DNA from: Streptomyces cyaneogriseus subsp. noncyanogenus
Lineage (GTDB): Bacteria > Actinomycetota > Actinomycetes > Streptomycetales > Streptomycetaceae
Direction: 5' to 3'
Length of the DNA stretch: 64,000 nt
Assembly: GCF_000931445.1 (NCBI RefSeq)
Contig: NZ_CP010849.1
Span: 2,294,001 to 2,358,000, forward strand
The number at the start of each line of letters is the position of its first letter. The stretch's first letter is position 1. Positions 26,074 through 35,618 of the stretch are shown here, one piece after another. The notes beneath the pieces were generated by a model. It made no database searches. It had not been told where the DNA came from and saw nothing but the letters and a program-made list of their open reading frames with translations. The position numbers were made by a program, and so were the translations under genes.

Positions 26074-26121
26074 CGCGAGGGCGGCGGCACCGGGGAACGC
26101 CCCGGTGCCGCCGCCCTCGCG
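26074..26121. terminator. Bidirectional terminator between secreted protein gene and erpA
   Basis: Perfect 22-bp stem (arms 26074-26095 and 26100-26121) with an AACG loop in the gap between convergent genes. Confidence 0.9.
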
Positions 26122-26154
26122 GTGGCGCCTTCGCGGCTCAGTCGCCTTCGCGGC

Positions 26155-26511
26155 TCAGCTGAAGGAGTCGCCGCAGGCGCAGGAGCCCGTGGCGTTCGGG
26201 TTGTCGATCGTGAAGCCCTGCTTCTCGATCGTGTCCACGAAGTCGATGGTCGCGCCGCCCAGGTACGGGGCGCTCATGCGGTCGGTGACGACCTTGACGC
26301 CGCCGAAGTCCTTCTCCACGTCGCCGTCGAGCGAACGCTCGTCGAAGAAGAGCTGGTAGCGCAGGCCGGAGCAGCCGCCGGGCTGGACGGCCACGCGCAG
26401 CGCGAGGTCGTCACGGCCTTCCTGGTCGAGCAGGGCCTTGACCTTGGCCGCGGCGGCGTCGGTCAGGATGATGCCGTCGGTGACGGTGGTGGTCTCGTCC
26501 GATACGGACAT
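26155..26511 (-). CDS. erpA: Iron-sulfur cluster insertion protein (ErpA/HesB family)
   Basis: 118 residues, A-type Fe-S carrier. The three conserved cysteines are Cys47 (GGCSGLRYQ) and Cys111/Cys113 (GSCACGDSF). Delivers clusters to apo-proteins; NadA, encoded divergently, and the Rieske subunit are candidate clients. ATG 26511 with GGGAGAG 7-8 nt upstream. Confidence 0.95.
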   Translation of the reverse strand: MSVSDETTTVTDGIILTDAAAAKVKALLDQEGRDDLALRVAVQPGGCSGLRYQLFFDERSLDGDVEKDFGGVKVVTDRMSAPYLGGATIDFVDTIEKQGFTIDNPNATGSCACGDSFS

Positions 26512-26840
26512 CTACATCTCTCCCGGTTTGTACGGAGACTGCTTGCCGACGGGTGCAACCGGCGGCGCCGCGGATTCATTCCGGGCGAGCCCCGGGTTTC
26601 TCCTTGGCGTCCTCTTCATGCTCGCACACGCGTCGCCCGGCGGACAGCGGCCCGCGGCGGACCGGGACACCGCGGCACCGGGATTCACGTCACATCGACA
26701 TGATGAACATCGTCAAACTGACGTGAACCGGTTATGATAGATAACGTCAATTCGACGAAAAGTCGAAACGGTGTCCCGCTTGTCCCGCCGGGTCCGGTTC
26801 CCCGGGCCCGGCGAGCCGCAGAACAGAAAGGGTGCGTGTC
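26512..26840. promoter_or_regulatory. Divergent erpA-nadA control region with three CGTCA-type repeats
   Basis: The segment 26688-26757 is AT-richer than its surroundings. It holds CGTCACATCGACA (26688-26700), CGTCAAACTGACG (26711-26723) and CGTCAATTCGACG (26745-26757), consensus CGTCAnnnnGACr, at 23- and 34-nt steps. The last two flank a TATGAT -10-like box (26733-26738) for nadA. TTCGAC-GAAAA-GTCGAA overlaps the third copy. On the other strand TACAAA near 26531 may be the erpA -10. No larger gene is visible. Confidence 0.45.
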
Positions 26841-28025
26841 GTGACCACCGCCCAGACCCAGGAGCTCGACGTAACGCCGACGCCCCTCGCCCTGCTGCTC
26901 CTCGGCCGTGAGGCCGACCCGAGGAGCGAGCGCGGTGTGGAGTGCCCCGGCGACCTGCCCTCGCCCTCCGACCCGGATCTGGTCGAGCGCGCCCGCGCGG
27001 CCAAGGAGAGGCTCGGGGACAAGGTCTTCGTGCTGGGTCACCACTACCAGCGTGACGAGGTCATCCAGTTCGCCGACGTCACGGGTGACTCCTTCAAGCT
27101 GGCCCGGGAGGCGGCCGCGCGGCCGGAGGCCGAGTACATCGTCTTCTGCGGCGTGCACTTCATGGCGGAGTCGGCGGACATCCTGACCTCCGACGACCAG
27201 AAGGTCGTCCTGCCGGACCTGGCCGCCGGCTGCTCGATGGCCGACATGGCGACCGCCGAGCAGGTCGCCGAGTGCTGGGACGTGCTGACCGAGGCCGGGA
27301 TTGCCGAGCAGGTCGTGCCGGTGTCGTACATGAACTCGTCCGCGGACATCAAGGCGTTCACGGGCAAGCACGGCGGCACCATCTGCACCTCGTCGAACGC
27401 CAAGCGCGCCCTGGACTGGGCCTTCGAGCAGGGCGAGAAGGTGCTCTTCCTGCCCGACCAGCACCTGGGCCGCAACACCGCCGTCCGGGACATGGGCATG
27501 TCCCTGGAGGACTGTGTCGTCTACAACCCGCACAAGCCCGGCGGCGGGCTGACCGCCGAGGAGCTGCGCGCCGCCAAGATGATCCTGTGGCGCGGGCACT
27601 GCTCGGTCCACGGCCGCTTCAGCCTCGACTCGGTCCAGGACGTGCGCGCGCGCATCCCCGGCGTCAACGTCCTGGTCCACCCCGAGTGCCGGCACGAGGT
27701 CGTCGCCGCCGCCGACCACGTCGGCTCCACGGAGTACATCATCAAGATGCTGGAGGCGGCCCCGGCCGGGTCCAAGTGGGCGATCGGCACCGAGCTGAAC
27801 CTCGTACGGCGGCTGGCGAACCGTTTCGCCCCCGAGGGCAAGGAGATCGTCTTCCTCGACCGGACCGTCTGCTTCTGCTCGACGATGAACCGCATCGACC
27901 TGCCGCACCTGGTGTGGGCCCTGGAGTCCCTGGCCGAGGGCACGCTGGTCAACCGCATCGAGGTCGACAAGGAGACCGAGGCGTTCGCGAAGCTGGCGCT
28001 GGAGCGGATGCTGGCGCTGCCGTAG
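26841..28025 (+). CDS. nadA: Quinolinate synthase A
   Basis: 394 residues from GTG 26841 (AAAGGG 8 nt upstream; the in-frame GTG 9 nt earlier would leave no room for it). Makes quinolinate from iminoaspartate and dihydroxyacetone phosphate for NAD, using a [4Fe-4S] cluster. Conserved FCGVHFMAESA (Cys103), LPDLAAGCSMADM, HPECRHEV (Cys283) and VCFCSTMNR (Cys344/346) are visible. nadB and nadC are not in the window. Placement opposite erpA suggests linked supply of its cluster. Confidence 0.95.
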   Translation: MTTAQTQELDVTPTPLALLLLGREADPRSERGVECPGDLPSPSDPDLVERARAAKERLGDKVFVLGHHYQRDEVIQFADVTGDSFKLAREAAARPEAEYIVFCGVHFMAESADILTSDDQKVVLPDLAAGCSMADMATAEQVAECWDVLTEAGIAEQVVPVSYMNSSADIKAFTGKHGGTICTSSNAKRALDWAFEQGEKVLFLPDQHLGRNTAVRDMGMSLEDCVVYNPHKPGGGLTAEELRAAKMILWRGHCSVHGRFSLDSVQDVRARIPGVNVLVHPECRHEVVAAADHVGSTEYIIKMLEAAPAGSKWAIGTELNLVRRLANRFAPEGKEIVFLDRTVCFCSTMNRIDLPHLVWALESLAEGTLVNRIEVDKETEAFAKLALERMLALP

Positions 28026-28047
28026 CGGCGCGCCGCGCACGCGTGGA

Positions 28048-30273
28048 TCACCCCGGCACGGGCTCGCGGTCGGGGTGGCCCGGGTCCATGCCGAAGACGG
28101 TGCCGTCCGGGGTCGTCACGACCAGGGTGCCCTCGTGCGGCAGGACGGCGGATCCGGTCACGCCGCCGAGCACCGCCCCCTCGCTGCGCGGGTGGGTCTC
28201 CCACAGCAGGGTGCCCTCGCGGGTGTCCAGGGCGGCGACGCGCCCGGCCGGGCTGGCCAGGTAGAGGGTGTGCGTGCGCGGGTCCGGTGCGGCGGCGCCC
28301 GGCTGTTCCAGCGTGGTCCGGGTCCGCCACCGCACCGAGCCGGTCCGCGGGGACACGGCCGTCACCGCACCGTCGGGGGTGGTGAACCAGAGGGTGCCGT
28401 CGCGCAGCGTCCCGGCGCCGCGCAGCCCTCCGCCGGCCGGCTCGATCCGCTCGCGGGCACCGGTCTCCGGATCGATCAGCAGGATCTCCGTGAAGACGTC
28501 GCCCGACTCCGCCTCGTCCGCCGTGAGGAGCAGCAGCCTGCCGTCCACGGTCCCGAACACCCCGCTCGCGATCGGGGTCCGCAGACGGCGGACCGACCCG
28601 TCGGCCGGGTCGAGGACGAGGAGGAGGGAGTCGGTGGCGTCCTCCTCGTCCGGCATGCACTCGACGTACAGGCCCTGTTCCGTCTCCGGGAACGAACAGA
28701 ACCGGCCCGCGGGCAGCTCGACGGTCCAGCGCTCCGCTCCGGTGCGCGGGGCCACGGCGGTCAGCGACCGGCCCCTGCCCGGGACCAGGACGAGACCGGA
28801 CGAGAAGAACGCCTCGACGTGGTCGCCGCCGGCGGTACGGGTCCACACCTTCCGGCCGGTGGCCTCGTCGAGCCCGACGACGCTGGAGTCCTCCAGGTTC
28901 ATGTCCTCGTCGTAGCGGGTCTGCCGCACGAGGACCACGCCGTCCCGCACGCCCAGCACCGCGGAGTCGTAGCCGCCCGCCGCGGTCCCGGACGGCACCA
29001 GGTCCGCCCGCCACTCGGTGGCGCCGGTCGAGGCGTCCAGACGGACGGGCAGGGCCGCGTCGCCGCCGCAGTAGACGGCTCCCCGGGACGGCACGCACTG
29101 CGCTGCGGCTCCGGACCCGTCCAGACCGAAGCCCCGTGCCTTCACCAGGCCCCGGGCGGCGGAGGCGTGCAGGGTCGTCTGCCAGGGCCGCCAGCCCTCG
29201 GGCGGGCTCGCCCAGCGGGCCGCCCCGGACGGGCTCGCCGTCCCGCCCCGCCGCTTCCCGGCCTCCTGGTCCGGGCCGAGGGCGAGGTAGGCGGTCAGAC
29301 CCAGGGCGAGGGCGGCGGCCGTCGCGGCGGCGAGCAGGGCGCGGGCGCGCCGGCGGCGGCCGGGCCGGGCGCCCGCCCGGGCGGCGGGGGTCTCCGGGGC
29401 GGCGGGCTCGCCGGCGGGGACCGGGTCCCGGCGCAGCGTCACCGTGGGCGCGTCGCCCGGGGCCGGCTCGGGCAGCGCCCGCGCCAGCTCCCCGGCCAGT
29501 TCGTCGAGTCCGGGCCGGTGCGCGGGGTCCTTTGCCAGGCAGCGCCGGACCACCTCGCGCAGCGGAGCCGGTACGGCCTCCAGGTCCGGCTCCTCGTTGA
29601 CCACCCGGAAGGCCGTCACGTACGGGCTGTCGGCGTCGAACGGCCCGCGCCCGGTGACCGCGTAGGCCAGCAGCGCCCCGAGCGAGAAGACGTCCGAGGC
29701 CGGACCCACCGACCTGGCGTCGGTGAACTGCTCGGGGGACATGAACGGCGGGGTGCCGATCATCTGCCCGGTCTCGGTCAACGTGTGGTTCTCCGCGGCC
29801 CGGGAGATCCCGAAGTCGATGACCCGGGGGCCGTCCCCGGCCATCAGGACGTTGGCGGGCTTGAGGTCCCGGTGGACCACCCCGGCCCGGTGGATCTCCC
29901 GCAGCGCCTCCACCAGCCCGAGGGCCAGGCCGCGCAGCTCGGCGCCCCGGAGCGGGCCCCGGTCACGGATCGACGCGGCCAGCGACGGCCCGGGCACGTA
30001 CTGGGTGGCCATCCAGGGCCGGGCCGCCTCCGGGTCGGCGTCGACGACGGGGGCGGTGAAGGCGCCGCTCACCCGGCGCGCGGCCGCGATCTCCTGCCGG
30101 AACCGGGTGCGGAAGACGGCGTCCTCGGCGTACTGCGCGTGCACCACCTTGACGGCGACCTCGCGCCCGGACCGGGACCGGCCCCGGTAGACGGCCCCCA
30201 TGCCCCCGGCCCCGAGCCGGTCCAGCAGCCGGTAGCCGCCGACCGACCTCGGGTCGTCCTTGTTCAGTGCCAC
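28048..30273 (-). CDS. Membrane Ser/Thr protein kinase with extracytoplasmic PQQ-type beta-propeller
   Basis: 741 residues from GTG 30273, preceded by repeated GGGAG. PknB-type kinase domain about 14-275: glycine loop GAGGMGAVYRG, Lys42, catalytic HRDLKPANV (Asp136, Lys138, Asn141), DFG 153-155. After a basic linker comes one membrane helix (about 345-365), then a C-terminal domain of repeated tryptophan-containing PQQ-like blades (SGATEWRADL, TGRKVWTRT, TGAERWTVEL, TGSVRWRTRT, REGTLLWETH). Likely senses an extracytoplasmic ligand and phosphorylates cytoplasmic targets. Convergent with nadA, 22 nt apart. Confidence 0.9.
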   Translation of the reverse strand: MALNKDDPRSVGGYRLLDRLGAGGMGAVYRGRSRSGREVAVKVVHAQYAEDAVFRTRFRQEIAAARRVSGAFTAPVVDADPEAARPWMATQYVPGPSLAASIRDRGPLRGAELRGLALGLVEALREIHRAGVVHRDLKPANVLMAGDGPRVIDFGISRAAENHTLTETGQMIGTPPFMSPEQFTDARSVGPASDVFSLGALLAYAVTGRGPFDADSPYVTAFRVVNEEPDLEAVPAPLREVVRRCLAKDPAHRPGLDELAGELARALPEPAPGDAPTVTLRRDPVPAGEPAAPETPAARAGARPGRRRRARALLAAATAAALALGLTAYLALGPDQEAGKRRGGTASPSGAARWASPPEGWRPWQTTLHASAARGLVKARGFGLDGSGAAAQCVPSRGAVYCGGDAALPVRLDASTGATEWRADLVPSGTAAGGYDSAVLGVRDGVVLVRQTRYDEDMNLEDSSVVGLDEATGRKVWTRTAGGDHVEAFFSSGLVLVPGRGRSLTAVAPRTGAERWTVELPAGRFCSFPETEQGLYVECMPDEEDATDSLLLVLDPADGSVRRLRTPIASGVFGTVDGRLLLLTADEAESGDVFTEILLIDPETGARERIEPAGGGLRGAGTLRDGTLWFTTPDGAVTAVSPRTGSVRWRTRTTLEQPGAAAPDPRTHTLYLASPAGRVAALDTREGTLLWETHPRSEGAVLGGVTGSAVLPHEGTLVVTTPDGTVFGMDPGHPDREPVPG

Positions 30274-30350
30274 CGCCGACTCCCCCTCCCCCTCCCGCGG
30301 TTCGGGCCTCAGCATACGGAAGGGCCGGTCGTCCGGCGGGACGCGAACGC

Positions 30351-30392
30351 GGCGACGGCCGGCCCCCGGCATCGCGGGGACCGGCCGTCGCC
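30351..30392 (-). terminator. Stem-loop terminator after the RND transporter gene
   Basis: GGCGACGGCCGG and CCGGCCGTCGCC (12 bp) with a further CCCC/GGGG inner stem, 18 nt past the transporter stop and upstream of the kinase start. Confidence 0.75.
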
Positions 30393-30409
30393 TGAGGACG
30401 GGGCGGGTG

Positions 30410-33400
30410 TCACACGCCCGCGGGCTCCGGCTCGCCGGAGGGCTCCGGGGACGGCTGCCCCTTCTTGGCCGCCCGCTTCTTCGCGCGCCGCTCCTTGCGC
30501 AGCTCCAGCATCGCGTAGAGCGTCGGGACCAGCAGCAGGGTCAGCAGCGTGGAGGTGACCAGACCGCCGATCACGACCACCGCCAGCGGCTGGGCGATGA
30601 AGCCGCCCTCGCCGGTGATGCCGAGGGCCATCGGCAGCAGGGCGAAGATCGTCGCCAGGGCCGTCATGAGGATGGGGCGCAGCCGGTGCCGGCCGCCCTC
30701 GACGACCGCCTCGACGATGCCGTACCCCTGCCGGCGGTACTGGTTGATCAGGTCGATCAGCACGATGGCGTTGGTGACCACGATGCCGATCAGCATCAGC
30801 ATGCCGATCATGGCGGGCACGCCCATCGGGGTGCCGGTGGCCAGCAGCAGGCCGATCGCGCCGGTCGCCGCGAACGGGATCGACACCAGCAGGATCAGCG
30901 GCTGGGCCAGCGAACGGAAGGTGCCGACCAGCAGCATGAACACGATCGCGACGGCCGCGAGCATCGCCAGGAAGAGGTTGGTGAACGCCTCCTCCTGGTC
31001 GGCGGAGACACCGCCGATCTCGGCGGTGGCCCCCGCCGGGAGGTCCAGCGCGTTGATCTTCGACTGGAGGTCCGCGCTGACCGCGCCGGTGTTGTCACCG
31101 GTCGGCTTGGCGGTGATGGTGGCCGCGCGCTGGCCGTCGATGCGGGTCATCGACACCGGGCCGTCCACCAGCTTCACGGTGGCGATGTCGCCGAGCTCGA
31201 CCGGGCCGAGCCGCAGCGCCTTCAGCTCGGCCAGCGTGTCGGCGGGCTCGGCCGCCTTGATGACGACGTCGCGCTCGGTGTCGCCCAGGACCGCCTGGGC
31301 GGCCGGGGTGCCGCGCACCGCCTGGGCGACGGCCGCGCCGAGGGTCTGGTCGGTGAAACCGGCCTCGGCGGCACGGGCGTCGGCCCGGACGGAGATGCGG
31401 GGGACGCTCTGCGCCAGGTCGCTGGTGACGTCGGTGACGTCGTCGAGTCCGGCGACCGTCTTGCGGACGTCCTCGGCGGCCTTGCGCAGCACCTGCGGGT
31501 CGGACGCCTTGACGACGACGCTGAGGTCCTGGCTGCCGAAGCCGTCACCGGCGGCGACGGTGGTGGTGCCGATGCCCTTCAGCCCGGCCAGGCCCTCCTC
31601 GATGTGCTCCTGGACGTCCTCGGCGGAGGCCGAGTCCTCCAGCATGATCTGGTAGGACGCCTGGTTGGTGTCGGTGCCGCCGCCGAAGGCGGCCAGGAAG
31701 CCGGACGAGCCGACCGTCACCTGGTAGTCCTTCACGCCGTCGATGCCGGCGATCACCTTCTCGACCTTGCGGGCCTGGGCGTCGGTCCCCGCCAGGCTGG
31801 TGCCCGGCGCGAGCTCCTGCTTGACGTTGAGGACCTTCTGCTCGCCCTGGTCGAAGAAGTTGGTCTTCAGCAGCGGCGCCATGCCGAAGGTGCCGATCAG
31901 CACGACGACCGCGATGGCCACGCTGGTCAGGCGGCGCCGGGTCGCGAACCGCAGGACGGGGACGTAGGCGCGCTGCAGACGGCTGCGGGCCTCCTTCTCC
32001 TCGGCCAGCCGGCGCGCCTCCTCGGCGTCCTGCGGGGTGCCCTTCGGGGCGCGCAGGAACCAGTACGACAGCACCGGCACGACCGTCAGGGACACCAGCA
32101 GCGAGGCGATCAGCGCGGCGGTGACGGTGAGGCTGAAGGAGCCGAACAGCTCGCCCACCACGCCGCCGACCAGGCCGATGGGGAGGAAGACGGCGACCGT
32201 GGTGAGCGTCGAGGAGGTCACCGCGCCCGCCACCTCGCGGACCGCCTTGAGGATGGCCTCCCGGCGTTCCTCGCCGTAGCCGAGGTGCCGCTTGATGTTC
32301 TCCAGGACCACGATCGAGTCGTCGACGACCCGGCCGATGGCGATGGTGAGGGCGCCCAGCGTCAGCACGTTCAGCGACAGGTCGCGCGTCCACAGGACGA
32401 TCAGCGCCAGCACCACCGACAGCGGGATGGACACGGCGGTGACGAGGGTGGAACGGATCGAGGCGAGGAAGACCAGGATGACCAGGACGGCGAAGAGCAG
32501 GCCGAGCGCGCCCTCGGTGGTCAGGCCCTCGATGGCCTTGGAGACCGCCGGGCCCTGGTCGGCGACGACGGTGAGCGTCGCGCCGGAGCCGAGGTCCTCG
32601 CGCAGTCCGGGCAGCTTCTCCTCGACGGCCTCGGAGATGGCGACCGCGCTGCCGTCGCGGTCCATGGTGACGGCGACGGCGAGGCTGGGCTTGCCGTTGG
32701 TGCGGGTCAGGGAGGTGGCGGTGGCCTCCTCCTCCGTGACGGTGGCGACGTCACCGAGGCGGACGGGCTTCTTCACGCCCTCGCCGGTGACCCTGAGGTC
32801 CTGGATCTGCCGCAGCGAGGTGAAGCCGCCGCCGACCTGGACGGTGCGGTTGGCGCCGCCCTCGTCGAAGGAGCCGGCCGGGACGGTCGCGCCGCCCGCC
32901 TGGAGGGCCTGGGCGAGCGCCTGCGTGGTCAGCCCGGCCCTGGCCAGCTTCGCGTCGTCGGGCGTGACGGCGACCTGGAGGTCCCGGACGCCGTCGACGG
33001 TCACCTGGGCGACGCCGTCGATGTCCTCCAGCGCGGGCACGACGGTCTTGTCGAGCTGGTCGGCCAGGGCCTGCTGGTCCTTGCCGGAGGTCACGGACAG
33101 CACCACGGTCGGGATGTCGTCGGTGGAGCCGGCCACGACCTGCGGGTCCACGTCGTCCGGGAGCTGGACGCGGGCCCGGTTCACGGCCTGCTGGACGTCG
33201 GCGACGAGCTGCTGGGTGCTGTCGCCGTAGTCGAAGGACGCCATGATCACGGCGTTGCCCTCGCTCGCCGTGGAGGTGACGCCGGAGATGCCGTCGACGG
33301 CTTCGAGGCTGTCCTCGATGGGCTCGACGACCTGCTTCTCGACCACGTCCGGCGGGGCGCCCTGGTACGGGGCCAGCACGGACACCATGGGCAGTTCGAT

Positions 33401-33520
33401 GGTGGGCAGCAGTTGCTGCTTGAGCTGGGGTATCGCTATCGCCCCGAAGACGAGCGCGACGATCGACATCAGCCCTATCAGGGCCCGTTGCGCGAGGCTG
33501 AATCTCGACAGCCAGGACAT
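30410..33520 (-). CDS. RND-family efflux permease (AcrB/HAE1-like)
   Basis: 1036 residues, close to the AcrB family length. Twelve membrane helices in two repeats, each followed or preceded by a large periplasmic-type loop; N-terminal MSWLSRFSLAQRALI...PQLKQQLLPTIELP matches the family start, and TM4/TM6 motifs (VSIPLSVVLALIV, GRVVDDSIVVLENI) are present. Proton-driven export of drugs or lipids. No membrane-fusion protein or outer-membrane factor gene is nearby, as usual in streptomycetes. Lies downstream of an HK-RR pair, probably its regulator. Confidence 0.92.
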   Translation of the reverse strand: MSWLSRFSLAQRALIGLMSIVALVFGAIAIPQLKQQLLPTIELPMVSVLAPYQGAPPDVVEKQVVEPIEDSLEAVDGISGVTSTASEGNAVIMASFDYGDSTQQLVADVQQAVNRARVQLPDDVDPQVVAGSTDDIPTVVLSVTSGKDQQALADQLDKTVVPALEDIDGVAQVTVDGVRDLQVAVTPDDAKLARAGLTTQALAQALQAGGATVPAGSFDEGGANRTVQVGGGFTSLRQIQDLRVTGEGVKKPVRLGDVATVTEEEATATSLTRTNGKPSLAVAVTMDRDGSAVAISEAVEEKLPGLREDLGSGATLTVVADQGPAVSKAIEGLTTEGALGLLFAVLVILVFLASIRSTLVTAVSIPLSVVLALIVLWTRDLSLNVLTLGALTIAIGRVVDDSIVVLENIKRHLGYGEERREAILKAVREVAGAVTSSTLTTVAVFLPIGLVGGVVGELFGSFSLTVTAALIASLLVSLTVVPVLSYWFLRAPKGTPQDAEEARRLAEEKEARSRLQRAYVPVLRFATRRRLTSVAIAVVVLIGTFGMAPLLKTNFFDQGEQKVLNVKQELAPGTSLAGTDAQARKVEKVIAGIDGVKDYQVTVGSSGFLAAFGGGTDTNQASYQIMLEDSASAEDVQEHIEEGLAGLKGIGTTTVAAGDGFGSQDLSVVVKASDPQVLRKAAEDVRKTVAGLDDVTDVTSDLAQSVPRISVRADARAAEAGFTDQTLGAAVAQAVRGTPAAQAVLGDTERDVVIKAAEPADTLAELKALRLGPVELGDIATVKLVDGPVSMTRIDGQRAATITAKPTGDNTGAVSADLQSKINALDLPAGATAEIGGVSADQEEAFTNLFLAMLAAVAIVFMLLVGTFRSLAQPLILLVSIPFAATGAIGLLLATGTPMGVPAMIGMLMLIGIVVTNAIVLIDLINQYRRQGYGIVEAVVEGGRHRLRPILMTALATIFALLPMALGITGEGGFIAQPLAVVVIGGLVTSTLLTLLLVPTLYAMLELRKERRAKKRAAKKGQPSPEPSGEPEPAGV

Positions 33521-33657
33521 GGATCAGGGTCTCTCTTCTGTGGCCTGAGCGGAGGAAGGGCACACGTGAGCGCGATCGGCGAACACGTGAGAGCCCACCC
33601 CACCACCCTGGTCCATGGGCGGCGCCCCTTCCCTAGGCCCCAGGTCCCGTTCCTCCC

Positions 33658-33687
33658 CGGGCGCCTACTCCGACCGCAGTACGCCCG
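33658..33687. promoter_or_regulatory. Interrupted inverted repeat upstream of the RND gene
   Basis: CGGGCG-cc-TACT, an 8-nt centre, then AGTA-CGCCCG. The site is about 140 nt before the RND start and just past the response-regulator stop. NarL-type regulators bind such dyads, so autoregulated control of the efflux gene is plausible. The rest of 33521-33695 shows no gene. Confidence 0.4.
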
Positions 33688-33695
33688 CGCCGGAC

Positions 33696-34382
33696 TCAGT
33701 CCACCCTCGGACGGACCAGCCCCGTCTCGTACGCGATCACCACGAGCTGGGCCCGATCGCGGGCGCCCAGCTTGGCCATGGCCCGGTTGACGTGCGTCTT
33801 CACGGTCAGCGGGCTCACCTTCAGCCGTTCGGCGATCTCGTCGTTGGAGTGGCCGCCGGCGACCTGCACCAGCACCTCGCGCTCCCGCACGGTCAGCGTG
33901 CCGAGCCGCTCGGAGCGCGCCGGGTCGCGGTCGGCGGCCTCCGCGGTGTCCTGCTGGGCGAGGAAGCGGGCGATCAGGCCCTTGGTGGCGGCCGGGGACA
34001 GCAGCGCCTCGCCGCCGGCCGCGACCCGGATGGCGTTCAGCAGTTCGTCGGGCTCGGAGCCCTTGCCCAGGAAGCCCGAGGCACCCGCGCGCAGCGACTG
34101 CACCACGTAGTCGTCGACCTCGAAGGTGGTCAGGATGACCACGCGGACGTGGGCGAGGGCCGGGTCGGCGCCGATCAGGCGGGTGGCGGCCAGGCCGTCG
34201 GTGCCCGGCATGCGGATGTCCATCAGGACGACGTCGGCGTCCCGCTCCCGGGCGAGCCGGACCGCCTCGGCCCCGTCGGACGCCTCACCCACCACCTCCA
34301 TGTCGGGCTCGGAGTCGACGAGCACCCTGAAGGCACTGCGCAGCAGCGCCTGGTCGTCGGCGAGCAGGACACGGATCGTCAT
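33696..34382 (-). CDS. NarL/LuxR-family response regulator
   Basis: 228 residues. Receiver domain with ADDQ acidic pair, phosphoacceptor Asp55 (VLMDIRMPG) and Lys in GFLGKGS; the C-terminal LuxR helix-turn-helix starts at LTVREREVLVQVAGGHSNDEIA and contains SPLTVKTHVNRAM. Pairs with the kinase encoded 3 nt upstream. Probable regulator of the RND transporter gene downstream. Confidence 0.93.
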   Translation of the reverse strand: MTIRVLLADDQALLRSAFRVLVDSEPDMEVVGEASDGAEAVRLARERDADVVLMDIRMPGTDGLAATRLIGADPALAHVRVVILTTFEVDDYVVQSLRAGASGFLGKGSEPDELLNAIRVAAGGEALLSPAATKGLIARFLAQQDTAEAADRDPARSERLGTLTVREREVLVQVAGGHSNDEIAERLKVSPLTVKTHVNRAMAKLGARDRAQLVVIAYETGLVRPRVD

Positions 34383-34385
34383 ACG

Positions 34386-35618
34386 TCATCCCCTGGATGT
34401 CTCGGCCGCCCCGGCCGCCTCGGCGCGGTGGGTGACCGGCAGGATCGCATGGACGCGGAAGCCGCCTCCGTAACGGGGTCCGGTGGTGAGGGCGCCGCGC
34501 ACGGCGGTGACGCGTTCGCGCATGCCGAGCAGGCCGTGCCCGCCGCCGGTGTCCGGCGCGCGGCCGTCGCCCGTGCCGTCGTCGAGGACGGTGATCTCGA
34601 TGTTCGGGCCCACCCGGACGACGCTCACCTCCGCCGTCGCCCGGGGCCCGGCGTGCTTCTGCACATTGGTCAGGGCCTCCTGGATGACGCGGTAGGCGGC
34701 GAGGCCGACCGCGGCCGGCAGTTCGGTGCCCTGGTCGGCCCGGGCGACCTCGACGCGCAGGCCGGCGTTGCGGAAGGTGCCGGCGAGTTCGTCGAGGCGG
34801 TCCAGGCCGGGGGCCGGCTCGGTGGGGGCCTCGGGGTCGCCGGACTGGCGCAGCAGGCCGACCGTGGCGCGCAGCTCCTCCAGCGCGGAGCGGCTGGCCT
34901 GCCGTACGTGGGCCAGGGCCTCCTTGGCCTGGTCGGGCCGCTTGTCCATGACGTGCGCGGCGACCCCGGCCTGGACGTTGACCAGGGCGATGTGGTGGGC
35001 GACCACGTCGTGCAGGTCGCGGGCGATGCGCAGCCGCTCCTCGGCGACCCGGCGCCGGGCCTCCTCCTCCCGGGTGCGCTCGGCCCGCTCGGCCCGCTCC
35101 CGGATGGCGTGCACGAAGGCGCGGCGGCTGCGCACGGCGTCGCCCGCGGCGGCGGCCATGCCGGTCCAGGCGAAGATGCCCAGGTTCTCCTGGGCGTACC
35201 AGGGCAGCGGCCCGGCGAACATGGCGGTGCCGGTGAGCACCGTCATGGACAGCAGGCCGACCCGCCAGGTGGTGGGGCGGTCGGTGGTGGCGGCGACGGT
35301 GTAGAGGGCCAAGACCGCGGACATGGCCACGGGGGCGCGGGGGTCGCCGGTGACGCATTCGACGACGGAGACCCCGCCGGTGAGGGCGAGGACCGTCAGA
35401 GGGCGGCGGCGGCGCAGGACGAGCGCGGCGGCGCCGAGGGCGATGAGGACCAGGCTGAGCGGGTCGGGGGTTCGCACCCCCCAGGTCACGCCGTCCGGGC
35501 CGTGCGGGTCGACGAAGGAACCGGCGACCATGCAGGCGAGCACGGCCGTCGCCAGGGCCGCGTCCACCACCAGGGGGTGCGCCCCGATGCGGCACCGGGC
35601 GCGGTCGAGGGTGCTCAC
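34386..35618 (-). CDS. Sensor histidine kinase (HisKA_3, NarX/DesK type)
   Basis: 410 residues. About five N-terminal membrane helices (residues 20-165) form an intramembrane sensor without a large external domain. The HisKA_3 box is RIARDLHDVVAHHIALVNVQ; the HATPase part has the N-box EALTNVQKHAG and VLDDGTGDGR/GGGHGLLGMRERV. GTG start without a strong ribosome site. Cognate to the regulator 3 nt downstream; stimulus likely at the membrane. Confidence 0.92.
   Translation of the reverse strand: MSTLDRARCRIGAHPLVVDAALATAVLACMVAGSFVDPHGPDGVTWGVRTPDPLSLVLIALGAAALVLRRRRPLTVLALTGGVSVVECVTGDPRAPVAMSAVLALYTVAATTDRPTTWRVGLLSMTVLTGTAMFAGPLPWYAQENLGIFAWTGMAAAAGDAVRSRRAFVHAIRERAERAERTREEEARRRVAEERLRIARDLHDVVAHHIALVNVQAGVAAHVMDKRPDQAKEALAHVRQASRSALEELRATVGLLRQSGDPEAPTEPAPGLDRLDELAGTFRNAGLRVEVARADQGTELPAAVGLAAYRVIQEALTNVQKHAGPRATAEVSVVRVGPNIEITVLDDGTGDGRAPDTGGGHGLLGMRERVTAVRGALTTGPRYGGGFRVHAILPVTHRAEAAGAAETSRG

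Noticed and set aside
26512..26619. 35-codon ORF on the minus strand ending TAG directly before the erpA ATG
   Set aside because: Weak ribosome site and biased codons without a recognisable product; the stop-start contact may be chance. Would need conservation data.
30260..33790. 1176-codon plus-strand frame opposite the RND gene
   Set aside because: Antisense shadow; the minus strand encodes a full-length RND permease.
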